A stretch of 38,665 nt of DNA from positions 1-38,665 of the forward strand of contig JAGRAN010000112.1 in NCBI GenBank assembly GCA_020434585.1, given 5' to 3'. Within the stretch, counting starts at the first letter, position 1; each line of letters begins with the position of its first letter. The DNA is from Bdellovibrionales bacterium (lineage in GTDB: Bacteria > Bdellovibrionota_C > UBA2361 > SZUA-149 > JAGRAN01). Positions 1 to 8,534 of this stretch are shown piece by piece. The position numbers and the translations under genes were made by a program. The notes under the pieces were generated by a model that worked only from the letters and a program-made list of their open reading frames with translations, was not told the DNA's origin and did no database searches.

Positions 1-285
1 TTAATCCAGAATTTTAAACTCGAAGACTCAATAACCCTGGCTCATCACGTGCAGAGCGCGCTCGTATCTAGATTGTCGCGCTATTATTCTGACGTAAGAG
101 ACTTAGGAGTGAAGAAAGCACCATTCTATGTGCTTGTCGGCGCTCATATGCCCTGCGTGCTGGTCGAAGTCTCCTTTATGGATCATCCCGTAGAGGGCCG
201 GAGGCTCATCGAGCGCCGCTATCAGCGCCTGGTCGCGGAATCACTTTATCGTGGAATAAGGGATTTTTTTGAGCGGACCAGCTAA
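1..285 (+). CDS. N-acetylmuramoyl-L-alanine amidase, C-terminal fragment
   Basis: This is the 3' end of a gene cut by the window edge; frame 1 is open from base 1 to the TAA at 283-285, about 94 residues. The tail has the typical end of Amidase_3 (AmiA/B/C-like) enzymes: a segment with HHVQSAL, then PCVLVEVSFMDHP, where the Glu of the LVEVSF motif corresponds to the catalytic/zinc-site glutamate of the family, and a final helix ending YRGIRDFF. The family cleaves the amide bond between MurNAc and the peptide stem, usually in the periplasm during cell separation. The N-terminal part (signal sequence, AMIN domain, first zinc ligands) lies outside the window, so the subtype cannot be judged. Confidence 0.8.
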   Translation, partial: LIQNFKLEDSITLAHHVQSALVSRLSRYYSDVRDLGVKKAPFYVLVGAHMPCVLVEVSFMDHPVEGRRLIERRYQRLVAESLYRGIRDFFERTS

Positions 286-431
286 TTATTTAATTTTCTT
301 GATATTTTCTTGATAGCTAAGTAGCCTTCCCCCCGAGTTGTTAAGTCTAGGGCAATTTCTGACGTCATTATAACTGAGTAAAACACTGGGCTTTGCGGTT
401 GGGTCCCGCTGTCTGCCTTTGGGGTGCTGAG

Positions 432-1214
432 TTGAATCTAGGTCATCATTCGATCGACGTCGATGTATTCGGCGATCACAAGGTGCTAGACACCTATCGC
501 AGACTTGCTGTGCTGCTCGATACCCTAGCAAGTCCGCCTGCTGATGAGCGCGGCATTTTGGCTCGCCTGTTTGCAGAACTCGAAGTAATCAGCAATTCAT
601 CTATCTTTGGCGGCCCTACGCAGCATCCGTTTAGTGAGAAGCTGGAGGCTCGGCTCGGCTGGTCCGAGAAAGAACCGAAAGCCTTGTCGGAGCAGGACAA
701 AGTTGCCATCGCCGAAACGCTTGATGAAGTTCGCCTAAGGTGCATTGGCGCTGCAATTCTTTCCAAGAAGAGCGGTACTTCAGACCCTCAGAAAGTATTC
801 GCAGAGGTCTCTGCTGTCGTTGACCAGGTCGGCGGCGCAGAGAAGAGTCCAATAGTTTATGGTCCGGGTCACGTGGCGCATGCCCAGATAGGAGAGACGT
901 TTGTTGTTTTGCTCCCAGGGATGCAGGACCCGCGAACGCTCTCTACCGTTATCGATCATCTTCATCAGTTGTTTGAGCAGCGGGGCAGTGGCAAGAACTG
1001 GGTAGTCGACTTTTCCGCGGTAAGGCAAATGCCGCTGCTCCTGGTTGCAAACGTTTTAACTTACCGTCAAAAGCTACGCGAGGACGGGTCGGATCTTTTT
1101 GTATGCTGGGTCCGAGCCGATTCCTTTCGTGATATCTTTAAAGAGCGAATGACTAAAGCGTTTTCGCTTAAGGAGATGGGAGGGTTTTATCACTCCACGG
1201 CGGATCCGGACTGA
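432..1214 (+). CDS. STAS-like domain protein, uncharacterised
   Basis: Soluble protein of about 260 residues. The first 120 residues are helical and not recognised. The last 100 look like a STAS (anti-sigma-factor antagonist) fold: a beta strand (ETFVVLLPG), a helix, then VVDFSAVRQMPLLLVANVL, where VVDFS matches the central strand before the phosphorylation loop, and a further strand (DLFVCWV) followed by a helix. The usual phospho-accepting Ser/Thr of the DSSG-type loop is replaced by MPLL, so regulation by phosphorylation at that site is unlikely. There is no ATG near the start; the frame is open from a TTG at 393. I prefer the TTG at 432, which has GGGG seven bases upstream, but the start is uncertain. 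It lies between the amidase and the nucleotidyltransferase gene. The STAS assignment is inference from pattern only. Confidence 0.6.
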   Translation: MNLGHHSIDVDVFGDHKVLDTYRRLAVLLDTLASPPADERGILARLFAELEVISNSSIFGGPTQHPFSEKLEARLGWSEKEPKALSEQDKVAIAETLDEVRLRCIGAAILSKKSGTSDPQKVFAEVSAVVDQVGGAEKSPIVYGPGHVAHAQIGETFVVLLPGMQDPRTLSTVIDHLHQLFEQRGSGKNWVVDFSAVRQMPLLLVANVLTYRQKLREDGSDLFVCWVRADSFRDIFKERMTKAFSLKEMGGFYHSTADPD

Positions 1215-1251
1215 GGTGTAAGTCTCCCCGGTATGTGCTATCACTGCCATC

Positions 1252-2229
1252 ATGGCAAAGCGCTTTTCCCTCAGGGATAACCTGAATCCTGAAATAGCTG
1301 AATTTCTAGAGTCGGTCGGCAAGGTGCAGGCCAAACCGCCAGTGCGCGCGTTTTTAGTTGGCGGCTTAGTACGGGATGTTTTGCTCGGCGTTGAATCTCC
1401 CGATATCGACCTTTTGATCGAAGGAGACGGAGTGGCTTTTGCCAAAAAGCTGAAAGAGAGGTGGACAGAATTCTTCCCTGAACTACCTGAGCCGGTGCGC
1501 TGTATTAGCTTCAAGCGCTATCGAACCGCTAAGCTGCTGTTTGACCGGGAAGTTCTTCCTGGAGTCAGCGAACTTGATTTCGCAAGCACCAGAGGAGAGC
1601 GCTACCCAACTCCAGGTGCAGCGCCGGAAGTTTGGCCCGCCGGCCTGGAGGAAGATCTTCGACGAAGAGATTTTTCGATTAATGCTATCGGGGTTGGGCT
1701 GTCACAAGGAGAACTCGGGCAAGTTTTCGATTTGTTTAATGGCTTTGAGCACCTTCAGTCGAAACAGCTGGTTGTGCTGCATGACAATAGCTTTGTTGAC
1801 GATCCGGTGCGGGTGCTTCGCGGAGCGCGGTTTATTGCAAGGTTTGGTTTTTCGTTTGATTCAAAAACGCAGTTGCTGGCAAATGATGCGCTGGGACGGG
1901 ACCTGTTGTCGACGGTGCCGAAGCGACGCTTATTTGATGAGCTGCGCAAAGCCCTGTCCGATGAGCCGGTCGATGTCGTGGTATTTAAACTAAACGAACT
2001 AGGGCTTTTCAAGTATCTCCTTCCGGAAGGCGCTGCTGGCTCAGACGCACTTAAACAATTCAATGAATTGATGCCTAAGCAGCCCTGGCAAAACTATTTG
2101 GCCTATTTATGTTGCGAGCTGCCTGCGCATGAGCTGATTGACTGGCTTAATGAGGTGCAGGCAGGCGCCGAAGATTCGAAAGCAGTCGTCAACGCACATA
2201 AAGAATTTTCCGCTCGGGAGCGCAGCTAA
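1252..2229 (+). CDS. tRNA nucleotidyltransferase / poly(A) polymerase family protein (class II, short form)
   Basis: The family adds CCA or single nucleotides to RNA 3' ends. The head domain is complete: GGLVRD around residues 37-42, the metal-binding DIDLL motif, a SELDFAS strand followed by RGERY, then RRRDFSINAI (template/nucleotide motif) and DDPVRVLRGARFIARFGF. The spacing and the DLLIEGDGVAF segment resemble the C-terminal half of the large A-adding enzymes, but the DHH and CBS domains usually fused in front are absent. At 325 residues it is also shorter at the C-terminus than typical CCA enzymes of 400 or more. The ATG at 1252 has no clear Shine-Dalgarno. The stop codon abuts the ATG of the next gene, so the two are probably translationally coupled. 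CCA-adding, A-adding and poly(A) polymerase activity cannot be separated by eye. Confidence 0.87.
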   Translation: MAKRFSLRDNLNPEIAEFLESVGKVQAKPPVRAFLVGGLVRDVLLGVESPDIDLLIEGDGVAFAKKLKERWTEFFPELPEPVRCISFKRYRTAKLLFDREVLPGVSELDFASTRGERYPTPGAAPEVWPAGLEEDLRRRDFSINAIGVGLSQGELGQVFDLFNGFEHLQSKQLVVLHDNSFVDDPVRVLRGARFIARFGFSFDSKTQLLANDALGRDLLSTVPKRRLFDELRKALSDEPVDVVVFKLNELGLFKYLLPEGAAGSDALKQFNELMPKQPWQNYLAYLCCELPAHELIDWLNEVQAGAEDSKAVVNAHKEFSARERS

Positions 2230-3189
2230 ATGTATCTTGAGTATCAGGCGGCGCTTGAAGCCGCCGCCGAGGACTATCTCAGCGCTCTTGCACCGCAGTG
2301 TTCAGTTAAGGCCTCAGTCGTCAAGGCGCCGTTAGATGTTGGCGCAGATGTAGCGAGCAATATTGCCTTCGAAATATCCAGCCGTTTTAGGGCGGCTGAG
2401 CAGCCGCGGCTTCCTATGCAGGTTGCTCAGGAGCTGCTCGAGTGTTTCAACCATCTCGAAGTGTCACGATATTTTTCAGTTTCGGTTGGCGGAGATGGAT
2501 ATCTAAATGCTTCTCCTACTACGGAGTTCGCAGTTTGGTTTCTAGAGGCCTTGAAGAAAGATCCGCAGCTTTTGCTGCGCGACAAAGTTTTTACCACGCC
2601 GCGGGAAGTCGTTCGAGACGAAGGCTTTTTGATACCCCTGGTAGAATTTGAACGCGTGAAGGCAAAATTGACTCAGCGCGGTCGAGAAGATGTACTTGCA
2701 CTGCTGCGCACGCCGTCCTTCGAAGATTTGCTGATGGTGTTTGCTGCGTGTTCAAACCCGGAGCTGGATTTGAAAGCGTACATTGAGGGCTTCAACACCA
2801 GCGAGGCTGTGCCGTGGTACTTAGGGCGTGCGTCCAGCGACGCTCAGCGATTTCTGACAATCACTTGCGAAAAAACCAGTACCGCCATTGCGCGCAGTGT
2901 GCCAAAATACGGTCAAACGGCTTTTAACAGAGCAGCTGCGTTTCGCGGTCAGACTAAGGTGGGAGATTTTCGCAGTAATGCGGTCCGCCTAGTTGGAACG
3001 CTCATCGGGTTTGCGGGCGGCTTCTACGAATTTTTTAATCGGCCCGACTGTCGAACCCCTTCGCAGCTGGCAGGCAGCGATGCTCTTACGTATCGCATCT
3101 TGTCGCAGGCACTCGTGGAGACTATTGATAAAGGCCTCGAGCTGCTTAGAATTTCTTGCGAGGATGCTGGTCTCGTACTAGAAAAGTAG
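2230..3189 (+). CDS. ArgRS-like protein lacking the catalytic domain
   Basis: 319 residues. The N-terminal 95 residues follow the arginyl-tRNA synthetase additional domain 1: a segment like the GDYASNVA motif appears as VGADVASNIAF, then MQVAQELLE, and YFSVSVGGDGYLN in place of the usual VAGPGFIN. The last 100 residues follow the DALR anticodon-binding helices: NAVRLVGTLIGFAGGFYEFFN and a final LVETIDKGLELLRIS. A middle piece (NTSEAVPWYLGRASSDAQ) resembles the NPVYYVQYAHARI helix in degenerate form. Only about 150 residues separate the two ends where ArgRS has some 350; I find no HIGH-like and no KMSKS-like motif, so it should not aminoacylate. GGGAG sits just before the ATG. It sits between the nucleotidyltransferase and SPOR genes. 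A true argS is presumably elsewhere. The homology is inferred by eye; function unknown. Confidence 0.72.
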   Translation: MYLEYQAALEAAAEDYLSALAPQCSVKASVVKAPLDVGADVASNIAFEISSRFRAAEQPRLPMQVAQELLECFNHLEVSRYFSVSVGGDGYLNASPTTEFAVWFLEALKKDPQLLLRDKVFTTPREVVRDEGFLIPLVEFERVKAKLTQRGREDVLALLRTPSFEDLLMVFAACSNPELDLKAYIEGFNTSEAVPWYLGRASSDAQRFLTITCEKTSTAIARSVPKYGQTAFNRAAAFRGQTKVGDFRSNAVRLVGTLIGFAGGFYEFFNRPDCRTPSQLAGSDALTYRILSQALVETIDKGLELLRISCEDAGLVLEK

Positions 3190-3260
3190 TTGAGGCAGCA
3201 AATTAATGCTGCCGCCGCCTGCCTAACATACGATTTCGCCGGCTAGGAGGAGCATTCTCA

Positions 3261-4100
3261 ATGGCAGCCCATCCAAAATTTGATTATTCAACTGTAGAAC
3301 CCTATCAGCGCGTAATCCCGCCTACCAAATCGGTTCGCCCTAAATCCAGACAGTATTCATTTACGCTGGGCCAGCTTGTAGTGAGCTGGTCGATTTGTGC
3401 AGGTTTAATGGCCGCGACCTTCTTTTTCGGACTTTATGCCGGGAAAGAGCGCGGGATGCAGCTAGCTCTCGAGGAGCAGGCGCGACTGGCGCTTAGAGTG
3501 CCTCTGCCCGAGCGACCGCTTCCGGACGTTGGTCCACTAGCTATGGCTCTGGAAACAGCGAAGACCGCCCAGCCCGAGCAGACTTCAGTCCCCTTAGCCA
3601 AGGCACCGACACAATCTTTGGCATCCCTACCGGCGGAAGGTGCGGCGGCAGCGTTACCGCAAGCGACAATCACTCCGAAAACCGAAGCTCCGTCCGAAAC
3701 AATCGCTCAACGTGTAAAGTTGGCGGAGGTAGAGAAAGCATCAGTTCCCAAGCAAAAGCCAATTCGCGGGGTGGAGGCACCAGCTCCCGCGCCTAAGGTC
3801 GAGAAGAAAGAATCTAAGCCCGCAGCTGCGGCTAAGGTTGCCATCAGCAGCAGCGTAAAGCGCGGCTACTATGTTCAGGTATCAGCCAAGCGTTCTTCGG
3901 ACTCCGCCCAGGACATGGCTCAGAGTCTTGCGGCCGCAAAATACAACGTCGCAATTGAGCAGACTAAGGTCGGTGGAAAGCAGTTCTACCGGGTTTTAGT
4001 CGGTCCCTATAAATCGGCTAAGGATGCTAAATCTCGGCAGAAACGCCTAATTCAAGCCGGATTGTCACCAAAGAGCGCTTTCGTAAAGCAAGTAAGTTAG
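3261..4100 (+). CDS. SPOR domain membrane protein
   Basis: 279 residues with a single membrane segment at about residues 36-60 (rich in W, F, L and ending FFFGLYAG), preceded by a basic cytoplasmic stretch, so the orientation is N-in. A long Pro/Ala/Lys/Glu-rich linker (residues 65-195) spans the periplasm. The last 80 residues form a SPOR domain: YYVQVSAKRSSDSAQDMA, then KQFYRVLVGPY and SAKDAKSRQKRL. SPOR domains bind denuded peptidoglycan at division sites. The start at 3261 is supported by AGGAGG 13 bases upstream. It is the last gene of the 1-4100 run and fits functionally with the amidase at the start of the window. Confidence 0.88.
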   Translation: MAAHPKFDYSTVEPYQRVIPPTKSVRPKSRQYSFTLGQLVVSWSICAGLMAATFFFGLYAGKERGMQLALEEQARLALRVPLPERPLPDVGPLAMALETAKTAQPEQTSVPLAKAPTQSLASLPAEGAAAALPQATITPKTEAPSETIAQRVKLAEVEKASVPKQKPIRGVEAPAPAPKVEKKESKPAAAAKVAISSSVKRGYYVQVSAKRSSDSAQDMAQSLAAAKYNVAIEQTKVGGKQFYRVLVGPYKSAKDAKSRQKRLIQAGLSPKSAFVKQVS

Positions 4101-4348
4101 TCAGTTATTTACTGTTTCCACCACTTACACGAGTCTAATTGGCCCCCTGGGTAGTCTAAATCATGGAGGTCGAGCGCTCGGCGGCTCGGCATTTTTGGTA
4201 TTATATTGATAGACTTAGGTTGAAGGGTCGGTCTGCGGGGAATGGTTTGCGGCTCCGGTTTGGGCGGGTCGTTGGGACGAACGAGTGGCTCGCTAAATGC
4301 TGCGCACGGTTAGTCCTTCCGTAGACATAGTCAAAGAGACAGCAACGA
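4101..4348. other. Intergenic region upstream of the PP2C gene
   Basis: No convincing gene is present. A minus-strand open frame runs through it but overlaps the PP2C catalytic domain and looks like a shadow. There is a short self-complementary CGAGCGCTCG and an AT-rich patch (TATTATATTGATAG, about 4199-4212) that could hold a promoter, but I cannot assign a convincing -35/-10 pair. Confidence 0.3.
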
Positions 4349-6805
4349 GTGGACGTTGGTTCAGAGGAAAGCGCGGGTGCGAAGGGGATTCCTTGCCGCT
4401 GTGTTGTACTTACTGACGTAGGTAAGCGCAGGCAGGAAAACCAGGATTCGTACGGATACCTGCATACGCCCAAAGGCAGCTTGTTCCTTGTTGCTGACGG
4501 CATGGGCGGCGCGCAGGGCGGTGCGACTGCGTCGGCTCTTGCGATCGAGGTAATCGGCAAGCGCGCGCTAACTGCAGCAGGCGGGCTAAGTCCCGAGTCG
4601 CTCGTCACTTCGATTCGTTTAGCGAATTCTGCGATCCACGAACACGCCAAATCCAGCGATAAACTTTCTGGGATGGGAACGACGCTTGTTGCTCTTGCGA
4701 TTTTCTCCGACAAGGCAATGGTTGCTCATGTTGGGGACTCGCGAATTTATTTATTAAAGAATGACAAGCTGACCCAGCTCACCAGAGATCATACGCTAGT
4801 TCAGGAGTTGATGGATGCTGGAACCATTTCCGCCGAGCAGGCTGAAAATCACCCGATTTCGCACATGCTTACCCGTTCGATTGGACCAACACCGAACGTG
4901 GACGTCGAACTTCAAATTTTTCCGCTTCCGCTAACTGAAGGCGACCGCTTTCTTTTATGCTGCGACGGCCTTACCAATCATGTTGAAGATGTTGAAATTC
5001 AGCGGATTTTGGAAGCCAAAGATGACCTGCGCGATGCAGCTGAAATGCTGATCGAGTTAGCCAACCAGCGCGGGGGCACTGACAACATCACCGTGCAGCT
5101 GGTGGAAGTTTGCGAATATGAAGACAGTGCGCGCAAAGAACTTTCAGACGGCAAAATCGAGTTTGTAAAGTCATCTGAAATCAAATTTGATGAAGATGTC
5201 ATTCCCGACATGCCCGACCTGGGTGATTCGATGTTTGATACAGGCGATGTTGAAGAAGACGAACATCAGCGCACCAACGGGGAAGACACTTCTGGCTCCG
5301 CCGTCGATTCGATACTGTTCGGAGAGAATCCGACAACCGAAGACGTGCGAAATCACGAAAAGCGATCTGAGAAAAAACTGCGCGCCGAGGAAGCAATCAA
5401 AACTTCGCTCGGTGCTGATGAAGATTCGCAGCCGACAGTAGAGGGAGAAATCGACTCTCCCGGCGCAGAGAGATCTGCTGAAGACGACGAGGAAGAGGAC
5501 GAGTTTTCCTTTCTCGATAAAGAGGAAGTTGCCACAAAAGACGAAGAGCAAAGCTTCAAACAAGTCCAAATGCTCGGGATAACCGTGATTGCGGTTGCCG
5601 TGGTTGCGGTGATTCTAGTTGTAGTCGGCCAGACTAGTCAGCGTGTCCGTTTGAACGACGTTGGGACAGAGCCGCAAATTGCCAGCAATCCGCCCGAAGT
5701 GACGGAGACCGTGCCGTCCATTTCGGTAACCGATGCGGAAGTAATTGAGCCTGAACATGCTCCCGAGGCGGTTGAACCAACAACTGAACCCGGGGAAGCT
5801 TCAAAATCAATCGACGTACCAGCAGCGACTGTAGTCGTCCCTGAAGATCGTTCGGGCAGCTCGAACGCGACCGAACCTAGTCCAACTGAGTCGTCTTCTG
5901 GTGCCGAAGCTGAAGCTTGGCCGACATCGAATGTTATTCCTGACAACAATATCGAGGATGATGTTAAAGCGGCTGCTTCCCATGTGGACGAGAAAGCGGC
6001 CGCGGCTGCCTCTGAACGCCTTGAAAGCAAAAAGCAGGTTATTAAGCAAAAGATCGATGTGCGTCGCAGCATCGAAGACGAGAACTACCGCCTAGCTCTG
6101 CTGACCCTACCTTCGCAGCTTGATGTGGTTAAGCGCAAAGAAAAGCTTACTGCTGAATTGGCTGAGATCGACAACGAGCTGAGTAAGGGCAAGTCTGAAA
6201 TTGCCTCAGAGGATAGCGCCGAGTGGAAAATGCGCAAGACTTCCATTGAGGCCGGAAATTTTCTTGAAGTTGCACAAGAGGTCGCGCCGCAGGAAGAGAA
6301 GATAAAAGGCCTGGTGCAAATGTATGAAGCGGCGAAGATGCTATCGGATAATGCATCCTCTGCTGCTGAAGCGTCTCCAGGTGATGAGTCGTTAAGTTCA
6401 AGAAAACTGACGCTCGGAACGGAACTTGAAACTCAGAAACAGAATCTGATCGCTGAGCTTACTAAAACAGTCGACGCAAAGATTGCAGAGCAGCGTATCG
6501 AGGCAAGTGACCCGTTTGCCGGATATATTGACGAATCCTCTTTAAAAATGCGCAAGCAGCAAATTGAGAGGAAGCTTGAAGTAATCAACTCTCTGACCTG
6601 GGGCCTGTCACTTGAGCGGCTTGAGCAGCAGGTTAAAATTGAAGCCAAGAAGAAAGAGTTTGAAAAAAAGTTGTGGGAGCTTAGTCTGAAGGTTTCTGAT
6701 GAAGAGGAAGATAAAATCCTAAAGAGTCTTTCCGAAGACTCGGAGGCACAAAAATCGGCGCCCACGCCTGAGCAGTCCGCCTCAGAGGCCACCACCGAGA
6801 ACTGA
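4349..6805 (+). CDS. Membrane-anchored PP2C-type Ser/Thr phosphatase with long coiled-coil extension
   Basis: 818 residues. Residues 15-260 are a full bacterial PP2C (Stp/PrpC-like) domain: TDVGKRRQENQD, VADGMGG (residues 48-54), GMGTTL, AHVGDSRIY, LTRDHT, LLCCDGLTNHV and GGTDNIT supply the metal-binding aspartates. An acidic, Glu/Asp/Ser-rich linker follows to about residue 400, then one hydrophobic segment (about 407-430, rich in V, I, A), then a Pro/Thr/Glu-rich stretch and an Ala/Glu/Lys-rich C-terminal 260 residues with heptad-like coiled-coil character. The predicted layout is a cytoplasmic phosphatase with an extracytoplasmic coiled-coil sensor or tether. Stand-alone PP2C enzymes are about 240-250 residues, so the extension is unusual. 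The start is GTG. No Ser/Thr kinase is visible in the window to act as partner. Confidence 0.9.
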   Translation: MDVGSEESAGAKGIPCRCVVLTDVGKRRQENQDSYGYLHTPKGSLFLVADGMGGAQGGATASALAIEVIGKRALTAAGGLSPESLVTSIRLANSAIHEHAKSSDKLSGMGTTLVALAIFSDKAMVAHVGDSRIYLLKNDKLTQLTRDHTLVQELMDAGTISAEQAENHPISHMLTRSIGPTPNVDVELQIFPLPLTEGDRFLLCCDGLTNHVEDVEIQRILEAKDDLRDAAEMLIELANQRGGTDNITVQLVEVCEYEDSARKELSDGKIEFVKSSEIKFDEDVIPDMPDLGDSMFDTGDVEEDEHQRTNGEDTSGSAVDSILFGENPTTEDVRNHEKRSEKKLRAEEAIKTSLGADEDSQPTVEGEIDSPGAERSAEDDEEEDEFSFLDKEEVATKDEEQSFKQVQMLGITVIAVAVVAVILVVVGQTSQRVRLNDVGTEPQIASNPPEVTETVPSISVTDAEVIEPEHAPEAVEPTTEPGEASKSIDVPAATVVVPEDRSGSSNATEPSPTESSSGAEAEAWPTSNVIPDNNIEDDVKAAASHVDEKAAAAASERLESKKQVIKQKIDVRRSIEDENYRLALLTLPSQLDVVKRKEKLTAELAEIDNELSKGKSEIASEDSAEWKMRKTSIEAGNFLEVAQEVAPQEEKIKGLVQMYEAAKMLSDNASSAAEASPGDESLSSRKLTLGTELETQKQNLIAELTKTVDAKIAEQRIEASDPFAGYIDESSLKMRKQQIERKLEVINSLTWGLSLERLEQQVKIEAKKKEFEKKLWELSLKVSDEEEDKILKSLSEDSEAQKSAPTPEQSASEATTEN

Positions 6806-6827
6806 CCTCGCGCGGCCTCCCCAGAGC

Positions 6828-6856
6828 TTGAAAACCCTACGTAACTCCCGTATGAT
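6828..6856 (+). promoter_or_regulatory. Sigma70-type promoter for purHD
   Basis: TTGAAA at 6828-6833, a 17-base spacer, and TATGAT at 6851-6856, ending 44 bases before the purH ATG. Both hexamers are close to consensus (TTGACA, TATAAT) with ideal spacing. No purine riboswitch or clear PurR-type palindrome is seen in the short leader. Confidence 0.6.
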
Positions 6857-6900
6857 CCCGCCTCCGCGAACTGCCTGCAGCTGGAGTGAGGAACATCTGA

Positions 6901-8511
6901 ATGAATCGTTATGCAATTGTAAGTGTTTGGGACAAGACAGGAATCTTACCCCTTGTTCAGGAACTCTGCAGCCGTGGAGTTAAGATACTTTCCACCGGCG
7001 GAACAGCTAAACATTTAGAGCAGAACGGAATCGAAGTTGTTCCGGTCAGCAGCTACACAGGTCATCCGGAAATTATGGATGGCCGGGTGAAAACCCTACA
7101 CCCCAAAGTCCATGGCGGCATATTGGCCAGACGAGATAGGGACGATGATACGGCCTCGCTTAATGAAGTTGAGGCCGGGTATATCGACTATGTCGTAGTC
7201 AGCTTGTATCCGTTCTTGGACAAAGTTAACGAAGTAGAGGCTGCTGCAAATCCCAAGCACGAATCTCTTGTCGAATTTATTGATATTGGTGGTCCGACCA
7301 TGCTGCGTGCCGCCGCCAAGAATTGTAAGGACGTAACAGCTATCTGTAGGCCGTCCGATTATCAGCGGGTCATCGATGAACTGCGAGCCGACGGAGAGGT
7401 TTCGCTTGCGACCCGCCGCCTTCTCGCTGCTCGCGTGTTCGCTACTATGTCAGCTTACGACGGCGCAGTTGCCAGATACTTTTCACTTAACGAATCGTTG
7501 CTGGATGAAAACGGGGCTCCGCACGAGCTCGCACCATTCATTACTTTTGCCCTCGAGAGAGACTCTACGCTGCGCTACGGAGAAAATCCCCACCAGGATG
7601 CAGGCTTGTACCGTCTAGTTTCAGTTGGTGATAAAGGCACCAAGGCTCCTTGGGAACTGCTGCAAGGCAAGGAAATCTCGTACAACAACTTGCTCGATAT
7701 GCAGGGAGCCCTGGGAATTTTTCTTGAGGTTTGGAGCGGAAACCCTGGTTTGGAAACCGCGGTAATCATCAAACACTCAAATCCCTGCGGCGTGGCCGTT
7801 CGCGGTAACATACTCGATGCATTTAAGGAGGCTCGTTCCTGCGATCCGCTTAGTGCGTTCGGGGGTATCATTGCCCTTAGCGGAACTGTGGACGTCGATC
7901 TAGTTCAAGTGATGCTAGAAGGATTTATCGAAGTAGTTCTGGCCAGTGACTATACTGCTCAAGCGCTGGAGGAGTTTAAGAAGAAGAAGAACGTTCGCGT
8001 AATAAAATGTGACTTTGCCAGCTTAACAGCTCAAGCCAAAGCAGATTCACTTTCGATTCGAAACGCGTTTGGCGATTACTTGGTGCAAACAGGCGATGCA
8101 GTTCTAAAGTCTCTCGATGAGGCAGAAGTAGTAAGCGAGCTCAAGCCAAGCGATAATATGCAAGCGGACCTTCGTTTGGCGTGGCAGATTTGCAAGCACG
8201 TAAAGTCGAATACAATTGTCATAGTAAAAGACGGTAAAGCAATCGGAGTTGGCGCAGGCCAAATGAGCCGGGTTGATGCTGCAAACTTCGCGCTGCAGCG
8301 CGCCAAAACTCACGGGCACGACCCGGTTGGATCTGTAGCAGCTTCAGATGCTTTCTTGCCGTTTTCCGACACGCTCGAAGTCCTTAACGACGGAGGTGTG
8401 GCAGCGCTGATTCAGCCCGGCGGATCGATCAAGGATGAAGATGTCGTTGCTGCGGCGAACAGCCGAAAAATGGTAATGCTGCTTACCGGCGAAAGACATT
8501 TTCGTCACTAG
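6901..8511 (+). CDS. purH: Bifunctional AICAR formyltransferase / IMP cyclohydrolase
   Basis: Catalyses the last two steps of de novo IMP synthesis in the cytosol: AICAR formylation by 10-formyl-THF and ring closure. 536 residues, slightly longer than the usual 510-530. The N-terminal MGS-like cyclohydrolase domain shows STGGTAKHL, MDGRVKTLHPKVHGGIL and IDIGGPTMLRAAAKN; the C-terminal formyltransferase domain shows RYGENPHQ, the catalytic KHSNPCG, DPLSAFGGI and GVGAGQMSRVD, ending with the SDAFLPF and IQPGGS motifs. The ATG at 6901 follows GAGTGAGGAAC. purD starts 23 bases after the stop, so the two form a purHD operon as in many bacteria. Confidence 0.97.
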   Translation: MNRYAIVSVWDKTGILPLVQELCSRGVKILSTGGTAKHLEQNGIEVVPVSSYTGHPEIMDGRVKTLHPKVHGGILARRDRDDDTASLNEVEAGYIDYVVVSLYPFLDKVNEVEAAANPKHESLVEFIDIGGPTMLRAAAKNCKDVTAICRPSDYQRVIDELRADGEVSLATRRLLAARVFATMSAYDGAVARYFSLNESLLDENGAPHELAPFITFALERDSTLRYGENPHQDAGLYRLVSVGDKGTKAPWELLQGKEISYNNLLDMQGALGIFLEVWSGNPGLETAVIIKHSNPCGVAVRGNILDAFKEARSCDPLSAFGGIIALSGTVDVDLVQVMLEGFIEVVLASDYTAQALEEFKKKKNVRVIKCDFASLTAQAKADSLSIRNAFGDYLVQTGDAVLKSLDEAEVVSELKPSDNMQADLRLAWQICKHVKSNTIVIVKDGKAIGVGAGQMSRVDAANFALQRAKTHGHDPVGSVAASDAFLPFSDTLEVLNDGGVAALIQPGGSIKDEDVVAAANSRKMVMLLTGERHFRH

Positions 8512-8534
8512 TTTAGCTAGAAGGAGAGCCAGAA

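Noticed and set aside
3189..3260. GGCAGC/GCTGCC hairpin before the SPOR gene as a terminator
   Set aside because: No T-run follows on the plus strand; the gap is short and the genes could be cotranscribed.
4201..4713. 170-residue minus-strand open frame
   Set aside because: Overlaps the PP2C catalytic domain, which has all its motifs; the composition is not protein-like.
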